A stretch of DNA of 34,510 nucleotides from Deltaproteobacteria bacterium (GCA_027004715.1 JALTHG010000026.1:1-34510); one strand, 5' to 3'; positions 7,197 to 16,562 are shown, numbered from the stretch's first letter. Numbers and translations: made by a program. The notes: a model not told the origin generated them from the letters alone.

Positions 7197-8609
7197 CTAT
7201 ACATCAAAGTATAGATAGAATTCATAGGGATGTGGACGCAGCCTGACTGCATTGATCTCATGTTCTGTCTTATAGTCGATCCACATATCAATGACGTCCT
7301 GTGTAAATACGTCTCCCTTTAGCAGGAATTCGTGGTCTTCCTTGAGTGCCTCTATGGCCTCTTCTAGAGAGCCAGGAGCTGAAGGGATACTGGCCAGCTC
7401 CTCAGGTGGCAGCCCATAGATATCTTTATCTAGGGGTTCACCAGGATCGATCTTGTTCTCAATACCATCAAGGATTGCCATCAGCATTGCAGAGAAGGCC
7501 AGATAGCCATTACAGGACGGATCTGGAGTCCTGAATTCAAGTCTCTTGGCACCAGGAGAAGGAAAATACATGGGTATACGGACCGCAGCGCTCCTGTTTC
7601 GGCTTGAGTAGGCCAGGTTTACAGGGGCCTCAAAGCCTGGCACCAGACGCTTATAAGAGTTTGTAGAGGGATTACTGAAGGCACAGATGGCACGGCAGTG
7701 TTTGAGGATGCCACCTATACTGTATAGACCTATATCGGAAAAACCGGCATATTTGTTACCTGAAAAGACAGGTTGACCGTCCTTCCATATGCTGATGTGG
7801 GTATGCATACCACTGCCATTATCGCCAAAGAGGGGCTTTGGCATAAAGGTGACCGTCCGCCCATTTCTGTAGGCCACATTTTTGAGTACATACTTGAACC
7901 ACATGAGGTTGTCGCCCATCTTGACCAGGGGTTTAAAACGCATATCTATCTCTGCCTGCCCTGCAGTGGCCACCTCGTGGTGTTGGCATTCAACATCAAC
8001 ACCTACCTGCTGTAATGTTGTCAACATCTCGCTTCTCAGGTCCTGGAATTTGTCCATAGGTGGGACTGGGAAATAGCCTTCTTTGTGGCGGGGTTTATAG
8101 CCCAAATTAGGGCACTCATCCCTCCCTGTATTCCAGATTCCCTCTAGTGAATCCACTTCATAGAAGCATCCATTACTGCTGTTATCAAAACGCACATCGT
8201 CAAAGATAAAGAATTCAGCCTCAGGACCAAAGTAGGCAGTATCGCCAATGCCTGTATTCTTTAGATAGGCCTCGGCCTTTTTGGCTATATTTCTGGGGGC
8301 CCTTGAATATGGTTTCCTGGTTATGGGGTCTATAACGTCTCCAATCAGGACCAGGGTAGGTATCTGCATAAATGGATCTATCTGTGCTGTGCTGGGATCT
8401 GGGACAACAAGCATATCGCTGGCATTGATTGGCTGCCATCCACGTATACTTGAGCCATCGAAGCCAAAGCCCCCCTCAATACTGGCCTCGCTCAGCTCGC
8501 ATATAGGCACACTAAAGTGCTGCCACAGTCCCAAAAAGTCAACGAAGCGAAGGTCTACCACCTTGATACCCTTCTCGCTTGCCATGTCCAATACCTGTCT
8601 TGGTGTCAT
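7197..8609 (-). CDS. glnA: Glutamine synthetase, type I
   Basis: ATP-dependent condensation of ammonia with glutamate, the main entry of ammonium into metabolism; a cytosolic dodecamer. At 470 residues it has the length of the GSI-beta group. Hallmarks are [15 protein letters not shown] near the N terminus, [10 protein letters not shown], the metal- and substrate-binding [10 protein letters not shown] and [11 protein letters not shown], and the ATP-binding [20 protein letters not shown] segment. The adenylylation loop [11 protein letters not shown] carries Tyr398, equivalent to the Tyr modified by GlnE in E. coli, so covalent control is likely. A strong AAAGGAG site precedes ATG 8609. It is the last gene of a run amt-amt-glnB-glnA; the 68-base gap to glnB shows no sigma-54 element, so cotranscription is likely. 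Confidence 0.98.
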   Translation of the reverse strand: MTPRQVLDMASEKGIKVVDLRFVDFLGLWQHFSVPICELSEASIEGGFGFDGSSIRGWQPINASDMLVVPDPSTAQIDPFMQIPTLVLIGDVIDPITRKPYSRAPRNIAKKAEAYLKNTGIGDTAYFGPEAEFFIFDDVRFDNSSNGCFYEVDSLEGIWNTGRDECPNLGYKPRHKEGYFPVPPMDKFQDLRSEMLTTLQQVGVDVECQHHEVATAGQAEIDMRFKPLVKMGDNLMWFKYVLKNVAYRNGRTVTFMPKPLFGDNGSGMHTHISIWKDGQPVFSGNKYAGFSDIGLYSIGGILKHCRAICAFSNPSTNSYKRLVPGFEAPVNLAYSSRNRSAAVRIPMYFPSPGAKRLEFRTPDPSCNGYLAFSAMLMAILDGIENKIDPGEPLDKDIYGLPPEELASIPSAPGSLEEAIEALKEDHEFLLKGDVFTQDVIDMWIDYKTEHEINAVRLRPHPYEFYLYFDV

Positions 8610-8677
8610 AACTATTCTCCTTTACATTTATTGATTATTGCTAAGAATGATATATAACTGGGATTATTCAGATAGGC

Positions 8678-9025
<348 letters not shown>

Positions 9026-9043
9026 TTATGGCTCATGCCTCTT

Positions 9044-10258
9044 TTATATAGAATAGCCAACTTCACTGTGTTGACTGATGTCCAGCCCCTGGACCTCTTC
9101 TTCTATATTTACTCTAAGTCCTAGAGTAATATCAATTGCCTTGAGGATAATAAAGCTGACAACAAATGAATATATCATGGTTGCCCCTACTCCTATTGCC
9201 TGTACTATAAACTGATGTGGATTCCCAAAGAAGAGGCCATTCGCACCATGCGGATTCATGGTGACTGAGGCAAAGAGCCCTGTGGCCAATGCACCCCATA
9301 TGCCCCCAATCCCGTGTACCCCAACTGCATCCAGGGCATCGTCATAGCCAAGTCTGGATTTGGCCAGCACGGCCATATAGCAGAGTACACCGGCTATCAG
9401 GCCAATAATTATAGCAGATACCGGGCTGACAAATCCAGCAGCAGGGGTAATTGCAACCAGCCCTGCCAGGGCCCCAGATGCGGCTCCAAGGGTCGTAGGT
9501 CTACCCTGAAGTATCCATTCAGCAAAGACCCATGAGAGGGTGGCCGCTCCAGCAGCTACCTGTGTGGTAATGAAGGCCAGACAGGCGCTTCCTCCTGCTG
9601 CAAGGGCACTCCCTGCATTAAAACCAAACCATCCAAACCACAATATGCCACCTCCCAGGATAGTAGCTGGCAGGTTATTGGGGTGAAATATCTCATGACC
9701 CCATCCCCTTCTCTTGCCTATAATGAGTGCGGCTGCCAGGGCAGCCATACCGCTATTGATGTGGATTACAGTCCCTCCGGCAAAGTCAAGGGCCCCCATC
9801 TTTTCAAGCCATCCGCCACCCCAGACCCAGTGACACACTGGCATGTATACCAGAGAACTCCACAGAAAGGTGAATATCAAGAAGGCAGAAAATTTCATCC
9901 TCTCAGCAAAGGCACCTGTTATGAGTGCTGGAGTCAAGACTGCAAACATCAGTTGAAATGTACAAAAGAGCAGGCTTGGGATGCTGTCTGAGTATGGGCC
10001 TGGTCTTGTGCCCACACCATTCAGCCATGCCCAGTGGAGATTTCCAATAAATCCACTAATATCAGGACCAAATGCCAGGGAGTAACCATAGGCAACCCAG
10101 ATAATAGAGACTATCCCCAGGCAGATAAAGCTCTGCATAACAGTGCTCAAGACATTTTTGGAACGTACAAGGCCTCCATAAAACAGCGCCAGCCCAGGGG
10201 TCATGAACATGACAAGGGCACTGGCTGTCAACATAAAGGCTATATCGCCTGTATTCAT
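9044..10258 (-). CDS. amt: Ammonium transporter (second Amt of tandem pair)
   Basis: Inner-membrane ammonium channel of the Amt/Mep/Rh family, about 404 residues with eleven predicted membrane helices. The twin pore histidines lie in VIHINSGMAALAAALI and VHGIGGIWGALATGLF. The family motif GGFVRSKN-like segment appears as GGLVRSKNVLSTVMQS, and TLGAASGALAGLVAITPAAGFV is also present. The C-terminal cytosolic tail needed for PII gating is present (EEEVQGLDISQHSEVGYS). The frame runs back to a TTG at 10303, but ATG 10258 (MNTGDIAFML) aligns with the start of the neighbouring Amt and is preferred. It lacks a cleavable signal peptide. It lies 48 bases after the first amt and 28 bases before glnB, clearly one operon. 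Confidence 0.95.
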   Translation of the reverse strand: MNTGDIAFMLTASALVMFMTPGLALFYGGLVRSKNVLSTVMQSFICLGIVSIIWVAYGYSLAFGPDISGFIGNLHWAWLNGVGTRPGPYSDSIPSLLFCTFQLMFAVLTPALITGAFAERMKFSAFLIFTFLWSSLVYMPVCHWVWGGGWLEKMGALDFAGGTVIHINSGMAALAAALIIGKRRGWGHEIFHPNNLPATILGGGILWFGWFGFNAGSALAAGGSACLAFITTQVAAGAATLSWVFAEWILQGRPTTLGAASGALAGLVAITPAAGFVSPVSAIIIGLIAGVLCYMAVLAKSRLGYDDALDAVGVHGIGGIWGALATGLFASVTMNPHGANGLFFGNPHQFIVQAIGVGATMIYSFVVSFIILKAIDITLGLRVNIEEEVQGLDISQHSEVGYSI

Positions 10259-10305
10259 TATCTTATTGTCTTTCTGTAATTGTTCATATCCATTTTTATA
10301 CAAGA

Positions 10306-11535
10306 TCAGGCATTATAGGCCGTTTCACTGTGTTCGCTCAGGTCCAGACCCTCGATCTCTTTTTCTCTTGGCAATCTCAGGCCTACAAGGACATCTACAA
10401 GCTTTAACAGGACCCAGCTTACTACAAAGGCATAGACTGCTACTATTGATACAGCAAGGGCCTGGACCCCAAAAAATCCCGGGTTTCCTGCAAAGAGGCC
10501 ATCAGCGCCCCCAGGATTTACTGCCTTAGTGGCAAAGAGCCCGAGACAGAGTGTGCCAAGCAGCCCACCGACACCATGGATGCCTACGACATCCAGACTG
10601 TCATCGTAGCCAAACTTACCTTTGGCATTTACTGCCATATAGCAACAGACTCCAGCCAAGAGACCTATAATGACGGCAGAATTTGGGCTGACAAATCCGG
10701 CTGCAGGTGTCACTGTGGCAAGACCTGCTATTGCACCTGAGGCCGCACCGAGTGTTGTGGGCCTGCCACGGTGCACCCATTCTAATAGGACCCACATGGC
10801 CATTCCAGACATGCCGGCAAGATGGGTAGATACAAAGGCCGTTCCAGCAACTGCATTTGCAGCCAGAGCACTTCCGGCATTAAACCCAAACCATCCAAAC
10901 CAGAGGATCCCTGCACCGAGGAGCGTCATTGGGAGGTTATGGGGCAGGAAATTCTCTTTTCCATATCCCTTGCGTCGGCCCAAGACCAGGGCTGCAGCCA
11001 GGGCCGCGGCACCAGATGTCAGATGTACTACCAGACCCCCGGCAAAATCCAGGACCCCTTTGGCCTTTAGCCAGCCACCAGCACCCCATACCCAGTGACA
11101 TACTGGATTATAGACCACAATGGTCCAGAGGAGACTGAATAAGAGAAAGGGACCAAAACGCATACGTTCTGCAAAGGCCCCTGTGATAAGGGCAGGAGTG
11201 ATCACTGCAAACATGCACTGGTAGATCATAAATACTGTCTGCGGTATAGTCGGGCCATAGTCAGGATTAGGTGCTGCCCCTACTCCCTTTAGTCCCATCC
11301 ATGAGAGATTCCCAATGAGACCCCCGACATCAGGGCCAAAGGACATGCTATAGCCCACATATATCCACTCCAGACTGACTACAGAGATGATAATGAAGCT
11401 CTGCATAATGGTACCCAGCACGTTTTTGCTCCTTACCATCCCTCCATAGAACAGTGCCAGGCCAGGGGTCATCAAAAATACCAATGCCGCTGCAATCAGT
11501 ACAAATGCAGTATCTCCTCCTTGGATCTGAGGCAT
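10306..11535 (-). CDS. amt: Ammonium transporter (first Amt of tandem pair)
   Basis: An inner-membrane ammonium channel of 409 residues, paralogous to the next gene downstream. Pore histidines lie in VVHLTSGAAALAAALV and IHGVGGLLGTLCLGLF. It also has GGMVRSKNVLGTIMQS and TLGAASGAIAGLATVTPAAGFV. The C-terminal PII-contact tail EKEIEGLDLSEHSETAYNA closely resembles that of its partner, suggesting that the same PII protein gates both. The two proteins differ in pore-helix segments, pointing to an old duplication. AAGGAGAT sits seven bases before ATG 11535. It is the first gene of the amt-amt-glnB-glnA run and is preceded by a sigma-54-type promoter near 11596-11611 with upstream palindromes. Confidence 0.96.
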   Translation of the reverse strand: MPQIQGGDTAFVLIAAALVFLMTPGLALFYGGMVRSKNVLGTIMQSFIIISVVSLEWIYVGYSMSFGPDVGGLIGNLSWMGLKGVGAAPNPDYGPTIPQTVFMIYQCMFAVITPALITGAFAERMRFGPFLLFSLLWTIVVYNPVCHWVWGAGGWLKAKGVLDFAGGLVVHLTSGAAALAAALVLGRRKGYGKENFLPHNLPMTLLGAGILWFGWFGFNAGSALAANAVAGTAFVSTHLAGMSGMAMWVLLEWVHRGRPTTLGAASGAIAGLATVTPAAGFVSPNSAVIIGLLAGVCCYMAVNAKGKFGYDDSLDVVGIHGVGGLLGTLCLGLFATKAVNPGGADGLFAGNPGFFGVQALAVSIVAVYAFVVSWVLLKLVDVLVGLRLPREKEIEGLDLSEHSETAYNA

Positions 11536-11595
11536 AGACTATCTCCTTTCAGACTTACATTTTTGTTATACCACTGCCTAAAAGGAGAATTATTA

Positions 11596-11611
11596 AGCAA
11601 AGTGAGTGCCA
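11596..11611 (-). promoter_or_regulatory. Sigma-54 (RpoN) -24/-12 promoter of the amt-amt-glnB-glnA operon
   Basis: On the minus strand the sequence reads TGGCACTCACTTTGCT, an exact fit to the RpoN consensus TGGCAC-N5-TTGCW, with GG (11610-11609) and GC (11598-11597) separated by ten bases. The predicted transcription start is near 11585, giving a leader of about 50 bases before amt. Control by RpoN is normal for amt-glnK operons in proteobacteria. Confidence 0.85.
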
Positions 11612-11689
11612 CTGTCCTATCTTTGGCTAAACCTCTGTTTCTTTTGATTATTTACTCTTTAGTCACCTCCCTGATACAGGACCAAAAAT

Positions 11690-11731
11690 TACATTTTTGT
11701 AGTTTTTTACCTCAAATCCTACATTTTTGTA
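11690..11731. promoter_or_regulatory. Paired TACA-N4-TGTA palindromes, candidate enhancer of the amt operon
   Basis: Two identical 12-base sites TACATTTTTGTA lie at 11690-11701 and 11720-11731, centres 30 bp (about three helical turns) apart. They stand roughly 110 and 140 bases upstream of the predicted sigma-54 start, the usual distance for an NtrC-type activator. A third, slightly divergent copy TACATTTTTGTT is at 11556-11567, just downstream of the predicted start. The sites do not match the classical NtrC motif TGCACC-N5-GGTGCA, so a different activator may bind. Confidence 0.7.
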
Positions 11732-11745
11732 GTAAAATGTAACCC

Positions 11746-12546
11746 TCAAAATGCCAGGCTTACTGAGAGACCGGCATAGACAAAATTGTCCTTGGCACCA
11801 TGGCCTGCATTCCGCATCGCCATGTCCCTGGCTGCATCACTTGAAAGGGGAAAGGACCAGTCAACCTCTGGACTTACTGTAATATACCTATTTACAGGGA
11901 CATTTAGTGCAGCAGAGAGGAGGCCGTCGTGAAAGTCAATATACCTCTTGTCTGGATTATTGGGATCTGGATAGGCCCCTTTATCATTGGAGATCAAATA
12001 GCTCCCCTTCAGGCCAAGATCCAGGCTGATACCATGCCATGGAAGGGCCATGCTATGGGATACAGCCAAAGTAATATAGGTACTAGGGGCATGGGCAAAC
12101 TCCCTGTATATAGTCAGTGTGGGAGAGAGAAAGGTATTGAGTGTAGCAGACGCATATACCTCATGGCTATCATTTGTGTGGACCAGGTCATACCAGATAT
12201 AACCTATCTCCAGTCCAAAATGACCAAAGTCATGACTATAAGAAACTGTGGTATCTGTCTCATTCAGGTTGTCTGCATCGTATGAGGTGTCCCAGTAGTC
12301 TGTATCAATATTCTGCCATATATTGATGGCAAGGCCTTTATAGCCAACCGTAAAGGATGGCTCAATGATCAGACTATCTCTGCTGAGTTCTTGACCACGC
12401 CATATGTACTGGGTCATAAAGCTTATTGTTGCCTCTACCGTGGGTCTATTGCTATCGGCCCAGACAGGGACTGGAACTGTCATACAGTATATCAGTACTG
12501 CCAGAACTATCTCTTTGAATATCCTATTTTTGCCTCCCTTTTCCAT
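11746..12546 (-). CDS. Outer-membrane beta-barrel protein linked to ammonium transport genes
   Basis: A 266-residue exported protein. A signal peptide covers residues 1-30 (hydrophobic IVLAVLIYCMTVPVPV, cleavage after VWA). The mature part alternates hydrophobic and polar residues in many short strands, is rich in Tyr, Trp, Asp and Ser, and ends in Phe (GLSVSLAF), the usual signal for outer-membrane insertion. The opening strand FMTQYIWRGQELSRDS resembles the TorF/TIGR02001-like putative porins, whose transport role is not established. It is upstream of the amt operon on the same strand and has a similar promoter layout. I infer a role in passage of ammonium or another nitrogen compound across the outer membrane. 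AAAGGAG precedes ATG 12546. Confidence 0.75.
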   Translation of the reverse strand: MEKGGKNRIFKEIVLAVLIYCMTVPVPVWADSNRPTVEATISFMTQYIWRGQELSRDSLIIEPSFTVGYKGLAINIWQNIDTDYWDTSYDADNLNETDTTVSYSHDFGHFGLEIGYIWYDLVHTNDSHEVYASATLNTFLSPTLTIYREFAHAPSTYITLAVSHSMALPWHGISLDLGLKGSYLISNDKGAYPDPNNPDKRYIDFHDGLLSAALNVPVNRYITVSPEVDWSFPLSSDAARDMAMRNAGHGAKDNFVYAGLSVSLAF

Positions 12547-12593
12547 AGTGTTACTCCTTTCTGAGTATAAGATGAGATACTGTGTCTGATATA

Positions 12594-12609
12594 CTCAATA
12601 TTGATGCCA
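12594..12609 (-). promoter_or_regulatory. Candidate sigma-54 promoter of the outer-membrane barrel gene
   Basis: The minus strand reads TGGCATCAATATTGAG. The -24 half TGGCA is intact and the spacing to the -12 half is correct, but the -12 element is TTGAG where TTGCW is expected, losing a conserved C. The predicted start is near 12583, 36 bases before the ATG. The call rests on the matching arrangement at the amt operon; alone it would be weak. Confidence 0.5.
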
Positions 12610-12689
12610 TAGGACCTCTTCTCTAATTTTTGATCTTAAAACAGTTCTTTATAGGAAGACTATAGGAGATAAAATAGGAGTACTGTCAG

Positions 12690-12731
12690 GACATTTATGT
12701 AAGATTTAGGTCTGTTTTCTACAAAATGGTA
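12690..12731. promoter_or_regulatory. Paired palindromes upstream of the barrel gene, candidate enhancer
   Basis: GACATTTATGTA (12690-12701) and TACAAAATGGTA (12720-12731) each match TACA-N4-TGTA with one mismatch. Their centres are exactly 30 bp apart, and the nearer one is 88 bases from the candidate -24 GG, against 86 bases at the amt operon. The same pair geometry at two neighbouring nitrogen genes makes chance unlikely, although the individual sites are short and A+T-rich. Confidence 0.55.
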
Positions 12732-12764
12732 AGAAGGGGTTCAGGGGCATAGCTTGATCAGAGA

Positions 12765-15700
12765 TCAGAATAGTCCTCCTGTAAGCCTCTTCCACTCCTC
12801 TGAGATACGCCTTGGAGAGACTGGCATGGCTGTGCCGAGTTCAGGGGCAAATATGGATACCCTATATTCTTCAATCAGTCTCTCAAATAGGAGTATTTCT
12901 GACCGGACCTCTGGTGTATTGTTTTTCTCCAGGAAGGCCCTGGCCTCTCTGAGCCTGGTCAAAAATGGCCTCAATCTGGATGCCTTTGCCCTGTCTTTTG
13001 AGGGGTTGACATATGCCCTGTCTGCCCTGATGAACAGGGCCTTTAGGTACCTTGGCAGGTCCTGCAGTCTCTCCAGGTCTGCATCTCTGGGGAATCCTGG
13101 GGGGGTAAGCCTGTTTAGCTCTGCCTCGAGGTCTCTGAGAGACTGGGGACAGAGACGGGTTATCTTTTTTTGGGTCAGGAGTCTCATCTCGAGTATCTCT
13201 CTCAAGAGGTCTATGATAGGGGTGGCACGTTGGAATATCTCTCCCCTCAGCCTTCTGGCCCTATCCAGCAGTTCAGATCTGGTTGGGACATGCCTCCAGC
13301 TCCCCAGCAGCTCCCTTGAGAGAAATGCATATATGGACCTCTGCAGTCTCTCTATGCCCCCAAAGGCCATATATGCCTCTATAGGCAGGCCCTCAGGTAC
13401 ACAGTTTCTCTTGAGATATTCAAGTTCTGTGACAAGCAGGTCGGCAAGGAGTCTCCTTGCCCCTTCCTGAGTCTCTGAGAGGGCCTCCTCTGGCGTAGCA
13501 AAGAGCCGAATACCCACTCTCTCTCTGTCTTCCAGGACAATAGCAGGGAAGGCCTGAACAGACATCTGATCTAGAGATATAGGGATCCTGTCAGGGAGGT
13601 CAGGGAGGTCCTTCAGGCTTATGTCAGATGCCTCCCACCTGGCCTGGGCCTCAAGCCATCCGGGGGCCCTGCTGTGGAGGCTGGAGCTAGATTCCTCCCA
13701 CCTCTTTTTTATAGAACAGAGGTCGCGTCCAGAGTCTATGACCTTTCCTCCCTGTGCCAGTAACTCAAACCTCATCAAGAGGTGTTCCGGCAGGTCCTTA
13801 GGGTCTGGCCACATCTCTCTGCCTACATGCAGACCATACTCTCTAGAGAGGACCTGCTCTAGTGCAGAAAAGAGGCTGCCTTTGACCTCCATTATGTCTT
13901 TAGTGACCTTCTCTGCAGCCCTGGGTATAGGCACCAATCTTTTGCGCACCTGCTTGGGTAGAGACCTCAAGAGGAACAGGACCTTTTCCTCCAGCATCCC
14001 TGGGACCAGCCACTCAAATGGCTCTGGAGATAGAGAAGAGACAATATCTGCAGGGATCTCTACAGTGACCCCATCTGCCCTGTCTCCAGGACAAAAGCGA
14101 TAGCTCAGAGAGAGTGTCTGGCCTGAGACCTCTATGTGACCAGGAAACAGGGCAATCTCATCGGCGTCTGGAACGGCCACGAGCAGGTCTTTTTTCTTGA
14201 AGCGCAAGGGACTGTCCTGACCAATACGTATGGCCATAGCGAGGGTAGGCTCACTCAATATCTGGAATGGCAGCTCTGCTTCGATGTCCTTTAATCCTCT
14301 ATCGTACAGAGAATAGAGGACCTCTTCGTCCACCATGATCTTTTTCCTGGTCCTGTCTTCCAGGTCCTGGACCTCTGAGATCAACTCCATGTTGTGGTCC
14401 AGAAAGCCATATCTCCTCCTGAGCTCTCCTGGGATCAGGGCCTGTCTTATAAAGATCTCCCTGGCCTCTCCAGGATCGATCTTTCCATAGCTGACCTTGC
14501 GTCTCTCTACTATAGGGAGTCCAAAAAGCGTGACCTTTTCCCATGCCATCACCTCTCCCCTGTCTTTCTCCCAGTGGGCTCCAGAATAGCTATATCTACA
14601 TAGGCCGCAGGCCAGTCCCTCTATCCACTCGGGCTCAATGGCGGCCACTGTCCTTGCAAAGAGCCTGGAGGTCCTGACGAGCTCTGTTGCCACTATCCAC
14701 TTTGGTCTCTTCTTATAGAGCGATGATCCAGGAAATAGGAAGACCTCTCTGCCGTGTGCAGCAAGATAGCGCGCCCCCTCCTGTCTGATGGCAATCTGTC
14801 CCAGAAATCCAGAGAGCACGGCACAGTGGATCTTGCGGCTGAGCGATTCTGTGACCTCTGGCCGTGGGGACTTAGGAATCCGGGAAATGCCTCTTGTCTC
14901 CCTGAGGGTAGTCCTGATCTGGTCATATATGTCTCTCCATTCCTGCATCCTGTTATAGGAGAGGAAGTGATCCTTACAGAATCTCCGCATCTGATTCCTG
15001 CTGCCCCCAGCCTCTAGCTCTACCTGATAGGCATTCCATATCCTGATAAAGCTCAAGAGGTCTGAGGAAGGGTCCTTAAAGACACTGTGGACCTGATCGG
15101 CCTGTCTCTCCTTGCCTGCCGGGCGTTCTCTGGGGTCCTGGATGCTCATGGCAGATGCTATAATGACTACCTCCTTGAGCGCATCCCCATTTCTGACCTG
15201 CAGGATCATCCTGGAGATCCTGGGGTCCAGAGGTAGCCTGGCCATCATCCTGCCCATCCTGGTCAGTCTGCCTGCCGCATCGATGGCGCCCAACTCCCTC
15301 AGTGTGGCAAAACCCTCTCTTATGGCCTGTGGAGATGGGGCATCCACAAATGGAAACTCCTCAACTGGTCTCTGGCCTATGGCCAGGAGATGGAGTACCA
15401 CCTCTGCCAGGTTAGATCGCTGGATCTCTGGCAGGGTATATTCTGGCCGACTCAGATAGTCTTCTTCGCTATATAGACGGATACAGACACCGGACTCGAC
15501 CCTGCCCGCACGTCCGGCCCTCTGGTCTGCACTGGCCCTGGATATAGGAGAGATCGGGAGTGCCTTTGTATGGGATCTTACATTATATCTGGCGATTCGG
15601 GCCAGTCCTGAGTCTATTACATATCTGATTCCAGGCACTGTAATAGAGGTCTCTGCCACGTTTGTGGCCACCACGATCTTCTGTAGAGAGGTGTGTCTAA

Positions 15701-16562
15701 ATATGCGTCTCTGGTCAACAGCGGCCAGCCTCCCGTACATGGGCAGTACAACTGCCCTATCTCCACATCTGGCCCTCAGGACCTTGACTGTCTCCTGGAT
15801 CTCTCTCTCTGTAGGAAGAAATATCAGTATGTCACCGAATGGGTCCTCTCTGGTGACTTCCAGTGTTGCGGCAACGACCATTTCAACTGTAGTGATATCC
15901 TCGTCTTCTACAGACCTGTAACGGATCTCTACTGGATAGCTGCGGCCTGCGATATCTATTACTGGTGCATTGCCAAAGGCCTTACAGAAGTGTGCTGTAT
16001 CCATGGTGGCAGAGGTGATAATGACCTTGAGATCAGGCCTTGAGGACAAGACCCTTCTGAGTATGCCCAGGAGGAAGTCTATGTTGAGGCTCCTCTCATG
16101 GGCCTCATCTACAATTATGGTGTCATATGCCCTGAATTCTGGGTCATGCTGCACCTCGGCCAGGAGCATGCCATCGGTCACAAATTTGATCCTGGTCTCA
16201 GGACCTGTCCTGTCTCTGAAGCGTATCTTATAGCCCACAAGCCTTGGGCCTATTGGACCCAGTTCCTCTGCCACCCTTGCTGCCACTGTCACTGCTGCCA
16301 CCCTCCTGGGCTGTGTGCAGGCAATCCTTTCCCTCTTCGCCTCAAGGCATATCTTTGGGAGTTGTGTGGTCTTTCCTGAGCCCGTCTCTCCAGTGACAAT
16401 GACTATCTGATTCTGCTCTATGGCAGACACCAGGTCCTCCCACCTCTCACATATAGGGAGACTGGAGGGACAGGAGATCACGAGCCCTGGAGGGCTATAT
16501 GAGGTAGGTATTGGTCTCTTTCTCTCGTCCAATGGTAGAGGTAGGCTGGTCTCCATAGTCAT
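12765..16562 (-). CDS. hrpA: ATP-dependent RNA helicase HrpA
   Basis: A large DEAH-box helicase of 1265 residues, near the usual HrpA length. Family members rescue stalled ribosomes or remodel RNA in the cytosol. Motifs in order: Walker A GETGSGKTT (58-66), QPRR, DEAH (152-155), SATMDTAHF, the second RecA domain with FLPTERE, TNVAETSITVPGIRYVIDSG and QRAGRAGR. These are followed by the HA2/OB-fold and a long C-terminal DUF3418-type region. The start ATG 16562 (MTMETSL) lies 68 bases inside the preceding hydrolase gene; GTG 16481, just after that gene's stop, is an alternative that still includes the conserved N-terminal LPICERWEDL. The gene ends a minus-strand run beginning with the SH3 protein. 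Confidence 0.95.
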   Translation of the reverse strand: MTMETSLPLPLDERKRPIPTSYSPPGLVISCPSSLPICERWEDLVSAIEQNQIVIVTGETGSGKTTQLPKICLEAKRERIACTQPRRVAAVTVAARVAEELGPIGPRLVGYKIRFRDRTGPETRIKFVTDGMLLAEVQHDPEFRAYDTIIVDEAHERSLNIDFLLGILRRVLSSRPDLKVIITSATMDTAHFCKAFGNAPVIDIAGRSYPVEIRYRSVEDEDITTVEMVVAATLEVTREDPFGDILIFLPTEREIQETVKVLRARCGDRAVVLPMYGRLAAVDQRRIFRHTSLQKIVVATNVAETSITVPGIRYVIDSGLARIARYNVRSHTKALPISPISRASADQRAGRAGRVESGVCIRLYSEEDYLSRPEYTLPEIQRSNLAEVVLHLLAIGQRPVEEFPFVDAPSPQAIREGFATLRELGAIDAAGRLTRMGRMMARLPLDPRISRMILQVRNGDALKEVVIIASAMSIQDPRERPAGKERQADQVHSVFKDPSSDLLSFIRIWNAYQVELEAGGSRNQMRRFCKDHFLSYNRMQEWRDIYDQIRTTLRETRGISRIPKSPRPEVTESLSRKIHCAVLSGFLGQIAIRQEGARYLAAHGREVFLFPGSSLYKKRPKWIVATELVRTSRLFARTVAAIEPEWIEGLACGLCRYSYSGAHWEKDRGEVMAWEKVTLFGLPIVERRKVSYGKIDPGEAREIFIRQALIPGELRRRYGFLDHNMELISEVQDLEDRTRKKIMVDEEVLYSLYDRGLKDIEAELPFQILSEPTLAMAIRIGQDSPLRFKKKDLLVAVPDADEIALFPGHIEVSGQTLSLSYRFCPGDRADGVTVEIPADIVSSLSPEPFEWLVPGMLEEKVLFLLRSLPKQVRKRLVPIPRAAEKVTKDIMEVKGSLFSALEQVLSREYGLHVGREMWPDPKDLPEHLLMRFELLAQGGKVIDSGRDLCSIKKRWEESSSSLHSRAPGWLEAQARWEASDISLKDLPDLPDRIPISLDQMSVQAFPAIVLEDRERVGIRLFATPEEALSETQEGARRLLADLLVTELEYLKRNCVPEGLPIEAYMAFGGIERLQRSIYAFLSRELLGSWRHVPTRSELLDRARRLRGEIFQRATPIIDLLREILEMRLLTQKKITRLCPQSLRDLEAELNRLTPPGFPRDADLERLQDLPRYLKALFIRADRAYVNPSKDRAKASRLRPFLTRLREARAFLEKNNTPEVRSEILLFERLIEEYRVSIFAPELGTAMPVSPRRISEEWKRLTGGLF

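Noticed and set aside
8610-8677. A TACA-like half site (TTTACATTTATTG) between glnB and glnA as a further activator site
   Set aside because: Only one half matches, no partner lies 30 bp away and no -24/-12 element follows.
12754-13470. Plus-strand 238-codon frame antisense to the 3' end of hrpA
   Set aside because: Low-complexity Ser/Leu-rich translation mirrors hrpA codon bias; the hrpA protein is continuous and well conserved on the other strand.
13585-13615. Short direct repeat GTCAGGGAGGTCAGGGAGGTCC
   Set aside because: It encodes a LPDLPD stretch inside hrpA; only two units and no sign of an array.
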